Shown one piece after another: positions 4,687 to 6,190 of a DNA stretch of 6,190 nt. Each line of letters begins with the position of its first letter. The first letter of the stretch is position 1. Source of the stretch: Casimicrobiaceae bacterium. Lineage in GTDB: Bacteria; Pseudomonadota; Gammaproteobacteria; Burkholderiales; Casimicrobiaceae. The stretch lies in contig CATPAO010000156.1 in NCBI GenBank assembly GCA_955652025.1, positions 1-6,190 on the forward strand, given 5' to 3'. Below the pieces are notes generated by a model. That model saw nothing but the letters and a program-made list of their open reading frames with translations. It ran no database searches and had not been told where the DNA came from. A program made the translations under genes and the position numbers.

Positions 4687-6190
4687 ATGCCTGCCATTTC
4701 ACTACCCGACGGCGCTGTCAAAAAGTTCGACGCTCCGATCTCTGTTGCCGACGTCGCGCTGTCGATCGGACCCGGCCTTGCCAAAGCAGCCCTCGCCGGC
4801 AAGGTCGACGGCAAGCTCGTCGACACGTCGTACGTGATCGACCACGATGCGTCGGTCGCGATCGTCACCGAACGCGATCCGGAGGGCCTCGACGTTCTGC
4901 GCCATTCGACCGCGCACTTGCTCGCGTACGCGGTGAAGGAGCTCTTCCCCGCCGCGCAGGTGACGATCGGACCGGTGATCGACGACGGCTTCTACTATGA
5001 TTTTTCCTACCAGCGGCCGTTCACGCCGGAAGACCTGGAAGGCATCGAACAAAAAATGGCCGAGCTCGCGAAAAAGGACGAACCGGTCGTCCGCGCGCTG
5101 ATGCCACGCGACGACGCGGTGAAATTCTTCGAGTCGATGGGCGAGCACTACAAGGCCGAGATCATCGCGTCGATCCCGTCGGACGAGCCGATCTCGCTCT
5201 ACGCCGAAGGCAAGTTCACCGATCTTTGCCGCGGCCCGCACGTGCCGTCGACCGGCAAGCTCAAGGTGTTCAAGCTGATGAAAGTGGCGGGAGCCTACTG
5301 GCGCGGCGACTCGAAGAACGAGATGCTGCAACGGATCTACGGCACCGCATGGGCGAAGAAGGAAGACCAAGACGCGTACCTACACCGGCTCGCCGAAGCC
5401 GAGAAGCGCGATCACCGCCGCCTCGGCCGCCAGCTCGATCTTTTCCATCAGGAGGACATCGCACCGGGACTGGTGTTCTGGCATCCGAAGGGCTGGTCGA
5501 TCTGGCAGCAGGTCGAGCAGTACATGCGGCGCGCGTACCAGGACTACGGCTACCAGGAAGTGCGCGGGCCGCAGATTCTCGATCGCTCGCTGTGGGAAAA
5601 GTCGGGCCACTGGGAGAACTTCAAGGACAACATGTTCATGACCGAGTCGGAGAAGCGCGACTTCGCCGTGAAGCCGATGAACTGTCCGGGCCACGTCCTC
5701 ATTTTCAACGCCGATCTCCGAAGCTACCGCGACCTGCCGCTCCGCTACGGCGAGTTCGGCGCATGCCATCGCAACGAGCCCTCGGGCGCGCTGCATGGGC
5801 TCCTGCGCGTGCGCGGCTTCACACAGGACGACGGTCACATTTTCTGCACGCCGGAGCAGATTCAGCCCGAGTGCACGGCGTTCAACCAGCAGGCGCTCGA
5901 CGTGTACCGCGACTTCGGCTTCACCGACGTCACGATCAAGCTGGCGTTGCGCCCCGAGAAACGCCTCGGCGACGACGCGACATGGGACCGGGCGGAACAT
6001 GCGTTGCGCGACGCGCTCCGCGCATGCGGCGTCCAATGGACCGAGCTGCCCGGCGAAGGGGCGTTCTACGGGCCCAAGGTCGAATATCACCTCAAGGATT
6101 CGATCGGCCGCTCGTGGCAATGCGGCACCATGCAGGTCGATTTCCAGATGCCCGGACGGTTGGGTGCCGAGTACGTGGGGGCGGACGACA
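4687..6190 (+). CDS. thrS: Threonine--tRNA ligase (ThrRS), 3' end cut by the window
   Basis: Threonyl-tRNA synthetase charges tRNA-Thr with threonine in the cytoplasm and edits Ser-tRNA-Thr. About 501 codons are present, compared with 642 residues in E. coli. Order: TGS domain (about 1-62); editing domain with HSTAH (His73, His77) and CRGPH (Cys181, His185), the intact hydrolytic and metal-site residues; then the class II catalytic core (from about 242). Zinc ligands Cys333 (in MNCPGH) and His384 (in DDGHIF) are visible. The motif 2 loop CHRNEPSG contains Arg362. The third zinc His, motif 3 and the anticodon-binding domain lie beyond the edge. No frameshift is seen. The start is set by CAGGAG at 4675 and by the N-terminus [10 protein letters not shown]. 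The gene follows tRNA-Val and a probable attenuator; in proteobacteria infC commonly follows, which cannot be seen here. Confidence 0.98.
   Translation, partial: MPAISLPDGAVKKFDAPISVADVALSIGPGLAKAALAGKVDGKLVDTSYVIDHDASVAIVTERDPEGLDVLRHSTAHLLAYAVKELFPAAQVTIGPVIDDGFYYDFSYQRPFTPEDLEGIEQKMAELAKKDEPVVRALMPRDDAVKFFESMGEHYKAEIIASIPSDEPISLYAEGKFTDLCRGPHVPSTGKLKVFKLMKVAGAYWRGDSKNEMLQRIYGTAWAKKEDQDAYLHRLAEAEKRDHRRLGRQLDLFHQEDIAPGLVFWHPKGWSIWQQVEQYMRRAYQDYGYQEVRGPQILDRSLWEKSGHWENFKDNMFMTESEKRDFAVKPMNCPGHVLIFNADLRSYRDLPLRYGEFGACHRNEPSGALHGLLRVRGFTQDDGHIFCTPEQIQPECTAFNQQALDVYRDFGFTDVTIKLALRPEKRLGDDATWDRAEHALRDALRACGVQWTELPGEGAFYGPKVEYHLKDSIGRSWQCGTMQVDFQMPGRLGAEYVGADD

Noticed and set aside
4631..4837. 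68-codon + strand ORF starting at ATG 4631 and running through the terminator into thrS
   Set aside because: It has no ribosome site, its first codons are the terminator stem, and it overlaps thrS out of frame.
4702..6120. Minus-strand ORFs opposite thrS (4702-5370, 5270-5464 and 5380-6120)
   Set aside because: They are shadows of the thrS frame, whose identity is certain. The 246-codon one reads smoothly only because of the codon pattern on the other strand.
1..6190. Mobile elements, CRISPR arrays, phage genes or frameshifted genes
   Set aside because: No transposase-like frame, terminal inverted repeats, spaced repeats or broken reading frames were found. The tRNA 3' end is not repeated elsewhere in the window as an attachment site would be.

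Overview
The window is a very GC-rich chromosomal segment with every supported gene on the + strand. The combination of a gspJ-K-L-M-N type II secretion block with a Gram-negative GspN, a tRNA-Val(GAC) with encoded CCA and a thrS gene of proteobacterial type points to a proteobacterium. My impression from the protein sequences is a betaproteobacterium related to Burkholderiales; this is recognition from memory, not a search. The long minus-strand and off-frame ORFs are shadows typical of high-GC coding DNA.

Positions 1-3471 are the distal end of a general secretion (type II) operon: the last codons of a probable gspJ, then gspK (minor pseudopilin), gspL and gspM (inner-membrane platform) and gspN (accessory inner-membrane protein). 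Start/stop overlaps of the ATGA type occur at gspJ/gspK, gspL/gspM and gspN/next gene, so the block looks like one translationally coupled transcription unit. The last gene of this unit (3468-4283) is not a secretion gene. It encodes a multi-spanning membrane protein of the DUF1624 / heparan-alpha-glucosaminide N-acetyltransferase catalytic-domain family, joined to gspN by a 4-base overlap.

Positions 4284-4443 form a short spacer. It holds a possible 24-codon ORF with a strong Shine-Dalgarno sequence, a 12-base direct repeat, a weak hairpin and a good sigma-70 type promoter (TATAAT at 4427-4432) that should drive the tRNA-Val gene at 4444-4520.

The most interesting region is 4521-4686, between tRNA-Val and thrS. 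It has a ribosome-binding site, a 10-codon ORF rich in threonine (MTPRTRTEAL, three Thr codons) and a strong intrinsic terminator (4643-4669) that ends only 17 bases before the thrS start codon. No promoter fits between that terminator and thrS, so thrS transcription must read through it. The leader can also fold into a competing antiterminator hairpin. Together these suggest ribosome-mediated transcription attenuation of threonyl-tRNA synthetase in response to charged tRNA-Thr. The sequence features are direct observations; the mechanism is inference.

The window ends inside thrS (about 501 codons present), before the third zinc ligand, motif 3 and the anticodon-binding domain. I see no insertion sequence, CRISPR array, phage gene or broken gene.
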